From Symsagittifera roscoffensis (taxonomy: Eukaryota; Xenacoelomorpha; Acoela; Convolutidae), in assembly GCF_963678635.1 (NCBI RefSeq), contig NC_087063.1, positions 30,516,599 to 30,580,598 on the forward strand: DNA of 64,000 nt. Direction: 5' to 3'. The notes beneath the pieces are model-generated. The model did no database searches. It was given only the letters and a program-made list of their open reading frames with translations, and was not told where the DNA came from. Shown one piece after another: positions 29,480 to 42,251 of this stretch. Within the stretch, counting starts at the first letter, position 1, and each line of letters starts with the position of its first letter. Both the position numbers and the translations under genes were made by a program.

Positions 29480-32070
29480 TACACATCTTTTGTGCAAACG
29501 TGTGTTAATTTCAGTTAGGGCTCAGTTTACGTAATTCAAAACCTTCTACAGTGCCTGAAAAGCATTTCGGCTGATAACCTCGAAGCATGTCTCTGTGGTG
29601 TTTCAAAAGAGATCAGAAAATTGATCCTTTTCAGAAGTCAACCCTTGTGTTATAAACACTTGGAGATTTAGATGGGTTGATTTGAAAGAATAATAATCGC
29701 TTAAACAGTGAACTGTTCCATTTTTGCATACCAATCTTCTTTTGAAACATTGAAAGGATGTTTTTAAATTTCATCATTAAATTCAGAAAATGTACTTGTT
29801 TTGACACCAATGGTTCTTTTTTTTTAATAATCTAGTCTGTAAATGACAGGCCATATTTTCATTGGTTTTTCGGGGTCACTTTTTCAGGATTAATTTAAAC
29901 GGCTTTCAGGCTTAACAAAAGTTCTAAATTTCATCAATATGACAGGTGATTTTATCCATTGAAATATTGCGCTTAAACCATGATGTTTTGACCTAGCTTT
30001 TAAATATTACAGTTTTTTAGAGAAATATCAACTTACAAATAAACCAACGTAAAATTTTATCATATTACATTTAATTTGAGAATTGCATTTAACTTGTAAC
30101 AACATTGTTAAAGCTATCATATACGGTGGCAGGATAATTTATTCTAAGAGCTATTATTATCCACCTGACAAAATATCCCATTCAGGGATTTGGATTGGAA
30201 TTCAGACATTAAGGCGTTCAGCTCTTAAAAGGACAGATTTAAAATCTTTTTTGCAACAGTCAGCCCGGAAAACTTTATCTAACGCACTTCTTGTACCGTC
30301 AGAAGAAAATTAGAAAAACAAAATATAAATTGGCCATGAAAAAAGCGGAAGAAAAACACTCGAAGTTTTCATCATCTCGATGGGCCCATTGCCCATTTAG
30401 CGCTGCCCAATTCTGTGAGTGTATGATTTATTTGTATATTTACACGACGTTGAGTTTCCCGCATGTCCTAAAAGTTTTGACCTTCAAGTCGTCATCTGAA
30501 GTTGACTTTACTTAATAGTACACTTTTCATCCTTCATAACTGACATCATCTGTCGAAATCTTTTATATGTTTTATATGATTTTCTATGAATAACTCGAGC
30601 TCATTTGATTGTTATGTTTGAGATTAGCACATGAAGCCGAATGCCAAAGATCGGGACTTCAAGCCTAAATTTTTTCAGTTTCTTCCAAGTTTTCTTAAAT
30701 TAGGACATCTTGAAATAGTTTTCAAAAATTAGGCCTGAAGTCCCATTAGCCTGGGATACCTCAGAGACCCCCTTTAATTACTCTATAGCTGAATTTGACT
30801 CTAAGAAACACGGTAAAAATTATTTGCTCAATTCCACAAACAGACAACGTCGAAAAAGCTTATTCAAATTCTCAGTTTTTATTGAATCTGCATATAACAT
30901 GTGGCTTTCTTTTTGTGTCTCCTTTCTCTAGTGACTTTCAATCTAGATTAAATTTCGATTACAATTCGATTAAAAAAATTTAACATATTTTTCGATCGAC
31001 TTCAGTAACACCTCAAGAATCGTCTCAAAAATCGCATACTAGAACATCAGTGGTAAAAACGTTTCTGCCATCAGATTTTTACCGGGAGCTTAAAGCTTTA
31101 AGTTGTGTCAGATTTGCACCAGAACATAGCAAAACCTGACCGACATTTTCAAAAAACCTCTTTACTTGCATTGGCTATAATATTTGGACTCGTGATTTCT
31201 GTCATTGTTAAATCGATCACAAAATTCACTGTATTTTCAGCAATTTTTATACATCGATCTTCTACGAGTCTTATTGTTATGTTCAAGATTAAGTCGAAAT
31301 GAAAAAAAAACGGTAAAATTCTGTCGATATAGAGTCGATGCGAAGCAGGACTTGGCAAGAAACTATTATCGCATTTAATTCAGTCTTATAAATTGACTTA
31401 GAAGGGGCAACAGAAAATACGAGCAGCGCAGATTGGCCACTTTAAATGGTCAAAGAACGTTTTTTAGGCTACTTAGATCTTTTGGTACGTTTTTTCGTAC
31501 GTTTTTAAAAGATACGCTAGATAGTTTCAAGCGTGCGAATTTTGTTTGAAATTGGTTAACTGCGCTATCTGAACTGATAAAAAGCCCTATCACGAAATCT
31601 AAATCAAGTTATTTCTCAAAAAAGGCATCGAATTGCTGTTTCGACATATCTCAGCCTAGCTTTGGCTTTTTCTCCACAGTGTAGATCAATTTTAACTCAT
31701 TGTCAACAAAAATTGGCTCACAATTTTTTTAATGAAAAAGCTCCGATCAAAAAAAAATTGTTTATGGTATCAAATTATGGTGAAAAAACATTCATCTAAA
31801 CCATTGTTCCTTCCCACGCCTAGGGGGTGGCCTCAACAACTAAAGCCTTCAATAAAAAACTAAAACAAAGAAATTACAAACAACGGCCACATTCAATTCC
31901 AATTTGGACAGAAAACATTTCGGATTATTAGCTATCGATTTGAAAAAAAAACTCGCAAAAAAATGTCTCCTGGCGAATAGCAGAAATTGAAAGCTAAGAA
32001 TTTGTTTCTGCGTGGTTTTCTCGGACTATGGACAGATAGAAACTAGAGTAGCTGTTTGCTGTGCAAGTAC
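29480..32070. other. No gene recognised
   Basis: The short open frames in this interval have no coding character and no splice-site support. No repeat termini were recognised. Confidence 0.4.
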
Positions 32071-32214
32071 CACAGAAAGTTCAGACCATAGTCTAAAAAA
32101 AGGAGCCATTAGAAAAATTTTAGGGCCCCTCACCAAAAATGGATGTCTCAAAAAGTACAAAGGGGGACCCCTTGGGTCAGCAGGGGGTCGATTCCATGCG
32201 TACTGTAATAACTC

Positions 32215-32520
32215 GCAATAAAAGACAACTCGCAATAAAAGACAAAACGCATTAAAAGACAACTCGCAATATACTCACCGCTGCAGTTGCGACAACGTGT
32301 TGCAACCTTGCCAATAGAGGGTAGGACTTTATACAAAACTTAGAGCCGGTTATCGCCACGAAGCGAAGATGCGCGCATAGCACCCACCGGCGACCTTAAA
32401 CCAAGAACTTAAAGTTTTCAATTAGCTTCAAAAACTTGCGAGTTGTCACTTTCCTTAATTTTTGCGAGTTGTTGTTTGTAGCGAGTTGTCTCTTCTTGCA
32501 AGTTGTCGCGGTAATGAGTC
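32215..32520. repeat. Inverted-repeat element built of AACTCGCAATAAAAGAC units
   Basis: The left end has about four tandem units of the form AACTCGCAATAAAAGAC. The right end has inverted units (TTGCGAGTTGTC, TTTTTGCGAGTTGTTG, GCGAGTTGTCTC, GCAAGTTGTCGC). The ~110-bp centre is GC-richer and includes GCCGGTTATCGCC and GCACCCACCGGCGACC. The organisation parallels the 5335-5540 element. Confidence 0.6.
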
Positions 32521-32604
32521 CCTGAGGAGGGGTGCTCGACCCCCTGCTGACCCAAAAGGTCCTTTTTTAAAACTGTTTTGAGACATCCATTTTTGGTGAC
32601 GAAT

Positions 32605-33440
<836 letters not shown>

Positions 33441-33449
33441 TATTTTGCT

Positions 33450-34460
33450 TTCTGATTTTAGCAAGAAATAAACATCTGTTTTTCCACTAGTCTGACTGAC
33501 TGGCTCCGCGTTTCTTCTCCAAATTTTCAATTTTTCCGTCGTTTTTCCTTTGAATAAATGATACAACTCATTAAATTTTAAGCGCCAATTTTTTGTTGAT
33601 ACCGTAATACATTTACATTATATTCAAGGGATCTGACCTTTCTGTCGTCTTTTTGCTTCTCCAAGATTTTCATCACATCAAGTTCATTTTGTGTATATTT
33701 GCCTTCTTTTGATTTAATATCCTGTTTGATCGAATGAATTGGACCGGATGCACTTTACAGGAGATCAATTGCAAAATTGATGAACGAATATCTTTTCCCT
33801 CCTTATTTTTGCCTGATATTACTCTTATATTGTCATACAGGCGCACGAAGTCTAGTTCCGTTTTAATTTTCCAATTTCAACCCATAAAGCTCTTAATCGG
33901 GCTTAGGATGGGGCACTATTCTTAAAGCAGGTATAATTTTAGGGTTCTCTCGAGCCTGTCGGTTTTGAAATTTCATCACACTAAAAACTTAAACTCCAAA
34001 CTTGCCTCCATATTTACACATTTATAAATTCCTAATTTGAGATTGGAACTTGGCTGGTAATATTTACAGTGGCTGAATATTTCAAATATTGAAATTGAGG
34101 TTATTTTTGTCTGAGAAATTTGTTCATTTTACTGTCATTTAGGAAGTATCATTGCGAAAACTGCCAAAAAATCCTCTAAACTGCGTCTGAAGGTTACTTT
34201 CTGAAGATTACATTGGATGCCTTCTCAGTGACCCTCCTCCTTAATGTAAAACGTGGTTTCCCCACAAACTCACCAGTCATTGGTTGACCTCAGACAGTTA
34301 CCTTTCGAATATTTGGATACACCTCCGCTTGCCTACCTTTTGCCCAAAAAATCTGATCATCAACGACCTCTTTGACCTCGTGTAACCCTGGTTGACCAAT
34401 TTTTTGCCTTCAGTGTCTTAATTGACCTCTCAGAAACTTGAGTACTAAGTGAGAGAGGTT
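33450..34460. other. Upstream region of the calmodulin-like gene, nothing assigned
   Basis: No repeat or exon recognised. An in-frame TGA at 34450-34452 precedes the calmodulin ATG. A promoter must lie here or farther upstream, but no TATA or initiator stands out. Confidence 0.4.
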
Positions 34461-34467
34461 ACGAAGG

Positions 34468-36948
34468 ATGATGATGCTGGCAATGGGTGATGAGCACGAA
34501 TATTCCGACCATCCGGAACTCTGTCACTTGACTGAGGAAGAGGTGGGAGAGTTCAAAGAGGCTTTCAAACTGTTCGACAAAGATGGAGATGGTACAATAT
34601 CCACCAAAGAACTTGGTAAGACTGATATTAAATCATTATCATTCAATTTGGTGTTAAAATCTGAAAAAGACAAAGCTAAATGAAAACTAAAATGAATTGT
34701 GGGAAATTTTTGTAGCAAAGCGACTTTTGTGGGATGAAAATGTTTTGGAAAATTTTGCAGAGTTTTGTTTTGAATCATGACTTAATAAAATTGTCAACGA
34801 GAATTGAAAAGAGGCAACGATCGCTAAAAACTAGTGGGTCTACATTGGTGAGATATTTAAAGCAAAACTGTCTATATTGCCAAATCTTTGCTAATAAATT
34901 GTGCTTTAACAGGCATTGTGATGCGATCTCTGGGTCAAAACCCGACAGAACAAGAACTTACAGACATGATCAACGAAGTGGACGAAGACGGTACATATAT
35001 TACATAATATTTACATAATGATAAATACTTAATCAGTTTTTCTTAATCAGTGTTATGTAATAATAGGCAATGGTACGTTGGAGTTCAAAGAGTTTCTTAT
35101 TATGATGGCGAGGCGCATGAGCAGTGACGACATTGAGCAGGAGATCCGAGATGCCTTCCGAGTATTCGACAAAGACGGCTCAGGGACCATATCCGCCGCA
35201 GAGCTACGGTATTGAGAGAAAAAAGTCGAAATATATGTCGAAGTATAAGTGGAACACGCCTCGATCGAACGTTTAACTTTGCAAGCTTACATTTCTGTTG
35301 AATTTAGTATTTTATTCCCTTTCGCTCTGAAAAGGGGTTAGATAAATACCTTTATCTAATCGGTTAGATAAAGGTTTCTAAAATTTTGCTGACGTTTTTT
35401 GTAGGTTGACTAAATTATTTTCCGAGCTCTCCCAAAGCACTGAAAAGACCCAGTTTTGGACAATTTTCTGCGCCGAATGCTAAATTTTGAGAAATAAAAA
35501 CAGGCCAAATAAGGCCCCGCATCCAGTTTCACGCGTTAATAATCGATTATATTACGATTTTAGCACCAGTCTTACTAAAATTGAGAAACAATCGATTTTA
35601 ATCAATTAGTAATTGATTATTATCTCTCTTTTTAAAGTCAAATTATAATTAATTAAAATCCATTATAATCGATTATAATCGATTATTTATTCGTTTATTT
35701 TTTGATACAATTATAATCAATTATAATTGATTATAATCCATTATTTTTGTTCAAATTTCTAGTTCTTTATTTTTGCACAAAAATCTATTATAATCGATTA
35801 TGATTGATTATATTCCCTTTTGTTTGTCCATTTTGTCTTCGAAGTTGCATCTAACTTGCTTATATTTTATGCTTTTTTGTAGACGTTGGTTCCTATGGAA
35901 AATGAGAAATTTTTGTAAAAAGTTTTCCAATTAAATAAAATTTGGAAGTTTTTTTTTTCATTTCTTCCCCATTATAGTTGTTTTGTAATGCATATTTTAA
36001 GCTTTCTTAAACACCAAAACATCATCAAAAGGATTTAATTTCATGATTGATTCGGAAAATTTATTTTTCATTTACCGCGGGAACCTTTCCACTCATATGA
36101 AAGGATCTCTATGAAATTTTTGTTTCGTAGTAAAACTTTGTGTTCAGATGAACCAAAGTGTTCAAGTGATATCTCTTTTAGAGATTTTCTTATTGACACA
36201 AAAGTAATAAACCATAAGATATAATTCGAATACAGTTTTGAATTGACAAAATTTCGGCAAAATATCACGATTATAATCAATTATCAAACCTTCAAACACC
36301 TAATTTTGGTAATTATAATCAATTATAATTGTCAACAAATCATCATAATATTCCGTTATAATTGATCACTTATGCCTAAACTTGGATGCGGAGCGTTTTT
36401 ATGCACTTTTTGGAACTTTTTGACCAAAAAATTGCGTTTTTTGGCGCACGCTTTCCTCAAAATTAGTAAATATTGGCGCCAAAGGCGCCTTTAGAAAAAT
36501 TTTACGGTCCGTCAGTTAAAATGGATATCTCAAAATAGTGGGATAACAAAGGGGGAACCTTTGGGTCGGCAAGGGGTCGAGTCACTGAGAAAAAAAGGCG
36601 TCCGCTCCACCCCCCCCTGAATCCGCTTCTATATATATATTTATAAATATTTAAATGTTTTTATCTAACCTATTTTTCAGAGCGGATGGGAAACTAGTTT
36701 TGAGTTCAACAGAAATGAATGTAATCATGCAAAGCTGAACATTCGATCGAGGCGTGTTCCACTTACAGGTCGACTTCTTTATGTTAAGTTACAGTATAAT
36801 AGTGAAGTGTTTGCTTAGGACTGTGATGACGACTCTGGGGGAGAAGTTAACAGACGAGGAGGTGGACGAGATGATCCAGGAGGCAGACATAGACGGGGAT
36901 GGGGAGATCAACTACGAGGAGTTCGTCAAAATGATGACCATGAGATAA
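34468..36948 (+). CDS. Calmodulin-like EF-hand protein, four exons
   Basis: Exons 34468-34615, 34913-34990, 35067-35208 and 36819-36948 join in phases 1, 1 and 2 through GT-AG introns of 297, 76 and 1610 nt, giving 165 residues. Four EF-hand loops are intact: [36 protein letters not shown] and [12 protein letters not shown]. The linker keeps [10 protein letters not shown], and the last lobe keeps [13 protein letters not shown], including the lysine usually trimethylated in calmodulin. It differs from canonical calmodulin by a ~16-residue N-terminal extension ([20 protein letters not shown] before LTEEE) and substitutions such as [11 protein letters not shown] in the central linker. It is therefore a divergent calmodulin or close paralogue: a Ca2+ sensor that binds target proteins. 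Three ATGs cluster at the start. The third intron is swollen by nested transposons. Confidence 0.93.
35519..36389. mobile_element. TTATAATC-rich MITE with GCATCCA ends, copy 1
   Basis: Starts GCATCCAGTTTCACGCGTTA and ends TAAACTTGGATGC, so the termini are inverted. Subterminal arrays of overlapping ATAATCGATTATAATCAATT palindromes flank a unique centre that contains CATTTACCGCGGGAACC and AACCAAAGTGTTCAA. The same centre occurs at 51048-52379 and, more diverged, 42252-43008. It has no coding capacity. Confidence 0.8.
36470..36630. mobile_element. hAT-type MITE fragment
   Basis: Contains TTGGCGCCAAAGGCGCC, AAAGGGGGAACCTTTGGGTC, GGCAAGGGGTCGAGTC and ends CCCCCCCTGAATCCGCTTCT. This is the right-hand part of the 51773-52219 family. 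The left part is missing. Confidence 0.65.
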
Positions 36949-37850
36949 AGCAGACACTGCTCCTTATACTCAAACAATAACAACACTCTACACACTGCTG
37001 CGAAAGGCCAAGTTAGATGAGAACGTATGCCGCTTTCTGGGTAAAAACTTCCATGGTTCAAAAGATCCCCCACATTGAAACGGAAGATATGCTCACTAAA
37101 AATTTACGCAATCTAAAAGTTTACTCACGGCTAACGCGAACTAAAAAATGGCATTCATCAAAAACTAATCTTTAAAGAGGCATACGTTCTAGTTTATTTG
37201 CGCCAATTAAAATGTTGTTTAAGATAAACTTATTTAAGCTCCAACTTCAAAAATTGTACCAGTAACTTTCTATAAAGATGCTTTTAAAGTCAATTGATTA
37301 GTATTTGTTGTATATAAAAAACGTTTTGCAAAAAAAAATTAGTGATATCACAGATAGTTAAAAAACCAAAAAGATCTTAAGCTAAAGTTGGGGCGTAAAT
37401 GTGTTTACTATAATGTGTTGAAATCTGGAATCAATCAAGGGTTATTCCGACTCATCTTGCGCGCTATTAAACTTCCATTTCGCATTCCAAACTGATTTAT
37501 ATTTTAATGGCTTAGTATATTTAGATTTATATTGCGTTTTCTGATTTATTTTTGACTGACGATAGTAGCTTAAAGCAACAACAAACAAATACGGATGTAT
37601 AAAAGATGCTATTTTGTCGCGCATATTTGTATATTTGAAAAAATATCATTTTGTTATTTTTGTCTGCTACTTCATGCCTATAAGCACTGACGCTCATTTA
37701 AAATGAGTCTGTTTTTGTTTGGAATTTTTTAGGGTTCTGAAAGTAAAACTTCAACAGAGATCTGGGACAATTTTGACAAAACTTTTCAAGTTTTTTTCCA
37801 GCCACCTAACAGCTTTCAGCTTTCCGACATATACAGTTTTTATGAAATTT
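36949..37850. other. Calmodulin 3' flank, no further gene
   Basis: AT-rich sequence holding the 3' untranslated region; its end is not defined because no convincing AATAAA with downstream element was found. No other exons. Confidence 0.4.
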
Positions 37851-37858
37851 TGTCTCCA

Positions 37859-37935
37859 GAACCGGTGGTCTAGTGGTAGCTTCTTTGTAACCTGTCAGCT
37901 TAAGACATTTTGTTTGAATCCAGAGCTTATCACAA
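37859..37935 (+). repeat. tRNA-derived SINE head or tRNA relic
   Basis: TGGTCTAGTGG at 37866-37876 is a perfect RNA polymerase III A box. GTTTGAATCC at 37912-37921 is a near-perfect B box. The 45-nt spacing matches tRNA genes. The acceptor stem does not pair, so it is not a functional tRNA; a tRNA-derived SINE head is the likeliest reading. Confidence 0.5.
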
Positions 37936-38092
37936 AATCATGTAGTTATCGAGGGTTTAGAGCACTTGAAACCATCACTAACTTCTCACAAACTCGAAAA
38001 CATGCACTGATTTCTAGATAAGGCGTATAACTGAGACTTTAATACCACAGAGAACCTGATTGCTTTGTCAGCTTTTTCTGAACTGTTGGCAC

Positions 38093-39730
38093 ATAAACGC
38101 ATAGCTAAAGAGTTTGCCAGCCCCTAGTCCCAACCTAGCATCCCGAAAATAAGGACGATCGTCCTGGGATAATATTGCTAAGGCACGAGTCAGCTCCTTT
38201 CATTTAGTTACGTTTCCGGGAGTCTTGAAGGAAACGTCTTTTCAAAAAAAGCTGACAAAAGTTTAAAAAGGATTTAAAATTGAATGTTAATAATACGGAA
38301 GAATAAACAAAAATAAGGCAAAATTTACAATGGCTTACTACAAACTAGATATTGCTCGGAAAAAGTACAAATCAGTTTTGTCTTCGTAAACGGACATTAT
38401 GTTTTGTACTCTTTCATTGACTACTCGATACTTTTTGTTTCATTTTTTTTGTGAACTTATGGCCACTCGGTGCATCAAAAAATTTAGTTTTTGTACGGAA
38501 GCGTCTTTTTGCAGGCTGCCCACTAGGCTTCCAATTGTTTGGGTGGGCTCCGCTGAAATAGGATTTGATCCAGAAATGCCATCCTTCGACATCATTTGTT
38601 ATTTGAGCAATGCCACTGACGGCCGCATCTCGCTTGGTCCAAAGAGAGGGTAGGAAAAAAACTTCACGGTTTGGCACCAAGCTTTTTAAATAAGTAGAGC
38701 CGAAGTACTGACACAACTCGTCAATTTTCTCATTTTTTTTTCGGGTTGTAAACAATTTCTGTCGCAGACACTCTGAGTTTCCTGACCAACCATATCATAG
38801 GAATCGCCAATTTTTTTTTCAACTGCAAGCAAATGCAGCATTTTTAAAGCCAGCGCTAAATCGTGATTAATTTCGAAGGTCACTTTCAGACCCAACTCAT
38901 TAATTTTTCTCATGTCACTCTCGGAGAGATGGAAAAACAAACCGATAAATGTGCTTCGGGGAACGTTTTTTGGAAAGACTGAAGAGCAGCTTGCTCAAAA
39001 TCCAGCAAATTTTATTCATGCCAGCAGTTGGGTGCTCAATCAAATAAAGCCTGAAAAAAGCGATTGTAGTTTTTTTTTTTGGTTTTGTGAGGAAGGAAGG
39101 CGTAAATGCAAGCTGGCGCAATACCAGATACAAAAACATGAATTGAATATAGCTGATAAAACTTTTTGGAGCAATTTTATAAGTTTCATCGGCTAACCAG
39201 AAAGATGACTTCTCCAGAACTCTTAGCATTTTGGGGGTCGCCGCAAAAAATGATTCGCTTGTGATCATTTGATCCACTGTCATACAGGATAAATTTTTTC
39301 TGGGATCTCGACATTTTGCGCAACGGGGATGGGCGGCGTATTTACATCTCGCAGCCGTTCGGATCGGTTTGCCTTTCCTTGGGAGGGCAAACTGAATGGT
39401 CAAATTGTTTGTAACTGGCAAAACCGCACTGGCAACTGCGACAGTCGAGGTAAATCTCTCGCTGAGATCTTTTAATTGCTTTAGGTTATTTTGGGCATCC
39501 AATTTTGTCGCTAAAAAGTTATGGTTAAGCTCTCCACGCGTCTCAATTGTTTCGTCATTTTCTGTAATGGCAGTTGCTCGACATGTATTTATTTGATAAT
39601 TTGAGCAAATCCAGTTTTCGTTTAACTTATTTTTTGCTTGAAATAAAATTCGTGACCGGGCGCGATAAGAATTGGCTTGTTTTTAGATCAAGCTGTGAAT
39701 TCGAAAGAAGAGCCAATCATAATGTGTTTA
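38093..39730 (-). pseudogene. FLYWCH-MULE transposase pseudogene, copy 1
   Basis: Minus strand. From about 39700 to 39540 a FLYWCH zinc-finger is visible: a GHEFYF block, WICSNYQINTCRATA and GELNHN, with one frameshift inside it. The next frame (39502-38915) has the MULE catalytic core start FWLADETYKIAPKSF and QFMFLYLV. The following frames contain FFHLSESDMRKINELGL, YFGSTYLKSL, and NDVEGWHFWIKSYFSG with SGAHPNNWK near 38560-38620, the MULE C-terminal signature. At least three frame changes make it inactive. Homologous 3' sequence (TTGCCAGCCCC-AGTCCCAAC) is shared with 45776-45800. Confidence 0.85.
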
Positions 39731-40049
39731 TTGTGTTTCCGTTTGTTCGTCATATGACTAAAATTTAAAGTGATTGTTAGAATTTTATTTTTGTCTAAAT
39801 GCACAAGCAAGTAATTTTTTTGATCTTAATGGTTTAAGGAAAAATCTAAGTGAAAGTAAATTACGAACTTGTCGATAAGAGTCCTAAGTAATTTAGGAAG
39901 CCTCATTTTAGCATGAACGCTTAAGATAAACCAAGTTTTTCATTATGGTGCGTGCATTAATTGCAGGATTAGCTTTAGTGTGATAAGAGTTAGGACAAGG
40001 AGCTCATACAGCATTAATTTTACAGCTAAAAAAGATTAGATGTGAAAAT

Positions 40050-40340
40050 GTACGGTGTTAAACTGGAAAAAAGGAGTTAAATTGTTGTGGATTTAAATTG
40101 CTTTGTAGTGAAAAGACTACGTGTTAAAATGTACGGTGTTAAATTGTACGGTATCAAATTGTAGGATACCCCTTGTTGCTCTTTAAATTTTCCTCTGTTT
40201 GATGTTTCAATTCTATCTTTTACTATCGTCACCTCGTTTGACTTTTCTTGTGTTGTCTCAGTTGATGTTAACTTTTCTGACGTTTGTTGACTTGTCAAAA
40301 GTTTACAACATTTTCCCCTGTGCCACGAAAAACAAAGTTG
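40050..40340. repeat. Subterminal tandem units of the MULE copy
   Basis: Irregular tandem units of the form TTAAATTGTACGGTG or TTAAATTGTTGTGGA run from about 40050 to 40170. They are followed by a block (TTTTCCCCTGTGCCACGAAA near 40310) that matches TTTTGCCCAGTGTCACGAAA near 46585. The second MULE copy has the same unit style at 46395-46470 and, inverted, at 45240-45325. Confidence 0.55.
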
Positions 40341-40884
40341 AAGTTAGTTAAATGGTCGAGCAACCTTTTTTTTCTAAAGTTGCTTTATTTGGCTAATGAA
40401 AAACAATCCTATTAAAACAATCAAATTTTTAAAGTTTTTTTCGGCGCTTTCTATGCAAAAAATTTTCTGTTACTATATTGATTTTTGTTTATTTTTCATT
40501 TTGCAAAGACAACGTTTGTCAATTAAGATTAATTCACGAGATTTTTACGTTTTTCTTATTTTTGTTTTTCTTGTTATTTTCTGAATGAAAGTTCTCGGAG
40601 CTATCTCTGCTACTTGCTCAGCAACCAGTTATCTTCGTTGTTTGTTTCTTCTTTAAATTTTTTTTTTAAAAAGGGAAAAAAAGTCGTTTTATAAGCTATT
40701 TTGATTTAGTGAAATTGATTTTAAGAGGGGAAGATTTTGTTTTATATTTACAAAGTTTCTCCATAAACATCCTTCTCAAAGCAAAAAATTAAAAAGGCTT
40801 GATAGCGGCCTACACAATAGTGTCTCTAATCAAATATTTGTAATCACAGATTTAAAGCTTGAGTGTCATGAAAATTAGAATTAA

Positions 40885-41245
40885 CTGATTGTTGCTCCGA
40901 CTTTCGAAGGAAGTGATGGAAATTTTGTGCTCTTTGTTTTTTTTTCCAGACAAACTTTGAATACTTTAGTTTTTGCTTTAACAATTCACTTAAAAACACT
41001 TGTTGCACTTTCTTGACCGATTAGATCCAGAGACATTTTTCATTGAGCCTCTCAATTAAAACCACTTTTAGCCATTTTCAGAAAGTTTTTCTTTTTTCAG
41101 CGCCTTCTTTCCCCTAAATTTGATACACATTGGTGCTAAAAGCGCTTTAAAAAAGTGTACTGCTTGTCGACCAAAAATGAATATCGTAAAATATTTCGAA
41201 TGACAAAAATTTTTGGGTGGTCAAGGTTTCGAGTTCTAGCGGGTG
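40885..41245. repeat. Degraded mixture of foldback-family and hAT-MITE sequence
   Basis: 40885-40975 resembles the foldback block (CGACTTTCG-AGGAAGTGATGG, then TTTGTGCTC). 41095-41245 resembles the hAT-MITE interior (TTGGTGCTAAAAGCGC, GACCAAAAATGAATATC, TTTTTGGGTGGTCAAGG). Both are highly diverged and ends are not defined. Confidence 0.4.
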
Positions 41246-41452
41246 TTTTTGCTCCACTAAATCTGCGCAAACGAAAAAAGCATCCAATTTTTTGAAAAAG
41301 GAGGTTAACTTATGAGCTGGGATCTGCCCGTTGACCTCGTAAACTAGCCCTGCGGTTAACACTCCATAAATGATTATTTCTCAATTCAATTAGAATCAGC
41401 ATGTTATTTTGCCTAAATTAATTTGACTGGCAAACAACGAAATATGTAATTA

Positions 41453-42075
41453 CAGTGCTGATTTCACTGTTTCTCAAATTGGGTGTGTTTTGCACTAAAT
41501 ATGATAAAAACAAATTTTGCTAGAATCAATATGGTATAATTTAAATTGCAAAATTTGGTCCAAAAGTTACTCAAAAATGGATAATTTTGTCTTTTTTTGA
41601 TCAATCAAAAATTACAGGGTCAATTGCTGACAAAATATTTTCAATGTAGCTCCACAAAGTTTGAGAAGGATAAAAATGTTTAAAAATTGTTTATTGTTTA
41701 AAAATGTTTAAAAATTGTCAAAAATCTTTATTGGCTATCAAAGGAAAGTAAAGTTTGTTATACAAATTTAGAAGACTATATCCTTTCTAAACTTTGTGGT
41801 GCTACATTAGAGGCTGACTTTGAAAAAGTTTTTTTTTACAATTAACCCTAAAAGTTTGGCGAAAACTCTGATTGATTGAAAAAGTGAAAAACTAGCAAAT
41901 TTTGGTTAAACATTTGAACCCGACTTTCGCAAAAAATACTCCATTTTTCTTCTTCTCAAATTTAGGGCAAAATTTGTCGTCATCAGCTTTTCTCTAAAAT
42001 TAACCCATTTTGAGAAAAACACTTTTTAAAGTTCAATTTTGTTTATTTTTGTCAGATAGTTTATACCAGCACTGT
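41453..42075. mobile_element. Mariner-like MITE, diverged copy
   Basis: Begins CAGTGCTGATTTCACTG after TA and ends with TATACCAGCACTG. The interior shares the TAAACTTTGT-G-GCTAC block and the CCCATTTTGAGAAAAACAC block with the copies at 55132-55558 and 55651-56622. About 620 bp, non-coding. Confidence 0.55.
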
Positions 42076-42251
42076 TTAACATATTTCCTTGTTTGCGAGG
42101 AAATTATTTTAGACAATAAAATATGTTAAGTCAACTAGCGTGTCGTCATTCGCAGTTCATGAAAAAAGCAGTATATGAAATTTATTGTATGAACAAAACA
42201 ATTCAATCTTCAGCGTGCGTTCAATCGGGATGAAATTTTTTTAATGCACCC

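Larger units (their letters stand above)
35246..36765. mobile_element. TIR element filling the third calmodulin intron
   Basis: About 60 bp at 35248-35306 recurs inverted at 36703-36763. Outer ends read AGTGGAACACGCCTCGATCG and CGATCGAGGCGTGTTCCACT, and each is bordered by TA. The ends lie only ~38 nt from the donor and ~54 nt from the acceptor. Removing the element would leave a ~90-nt intron, similar to the 76-nt second intron. The interior contains two younger insertions (35519-36389 and about 36470-36630). TA borders suggest a Tc1/mariner-type non-autonomous element. Confidence 0.65.

Noticed and set aside
35519..36389. AT-palindrome arrays as a replication origin or matrix attachment region
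   Set aside because: The same arrangement recurs at two other loci with inverted GCATCCA ends, so a transposon explains it.
37859..37935. Functional tRNA gene
   Set aside because: A and B boxes fit but the acceptor and anticodon arms do not pair.
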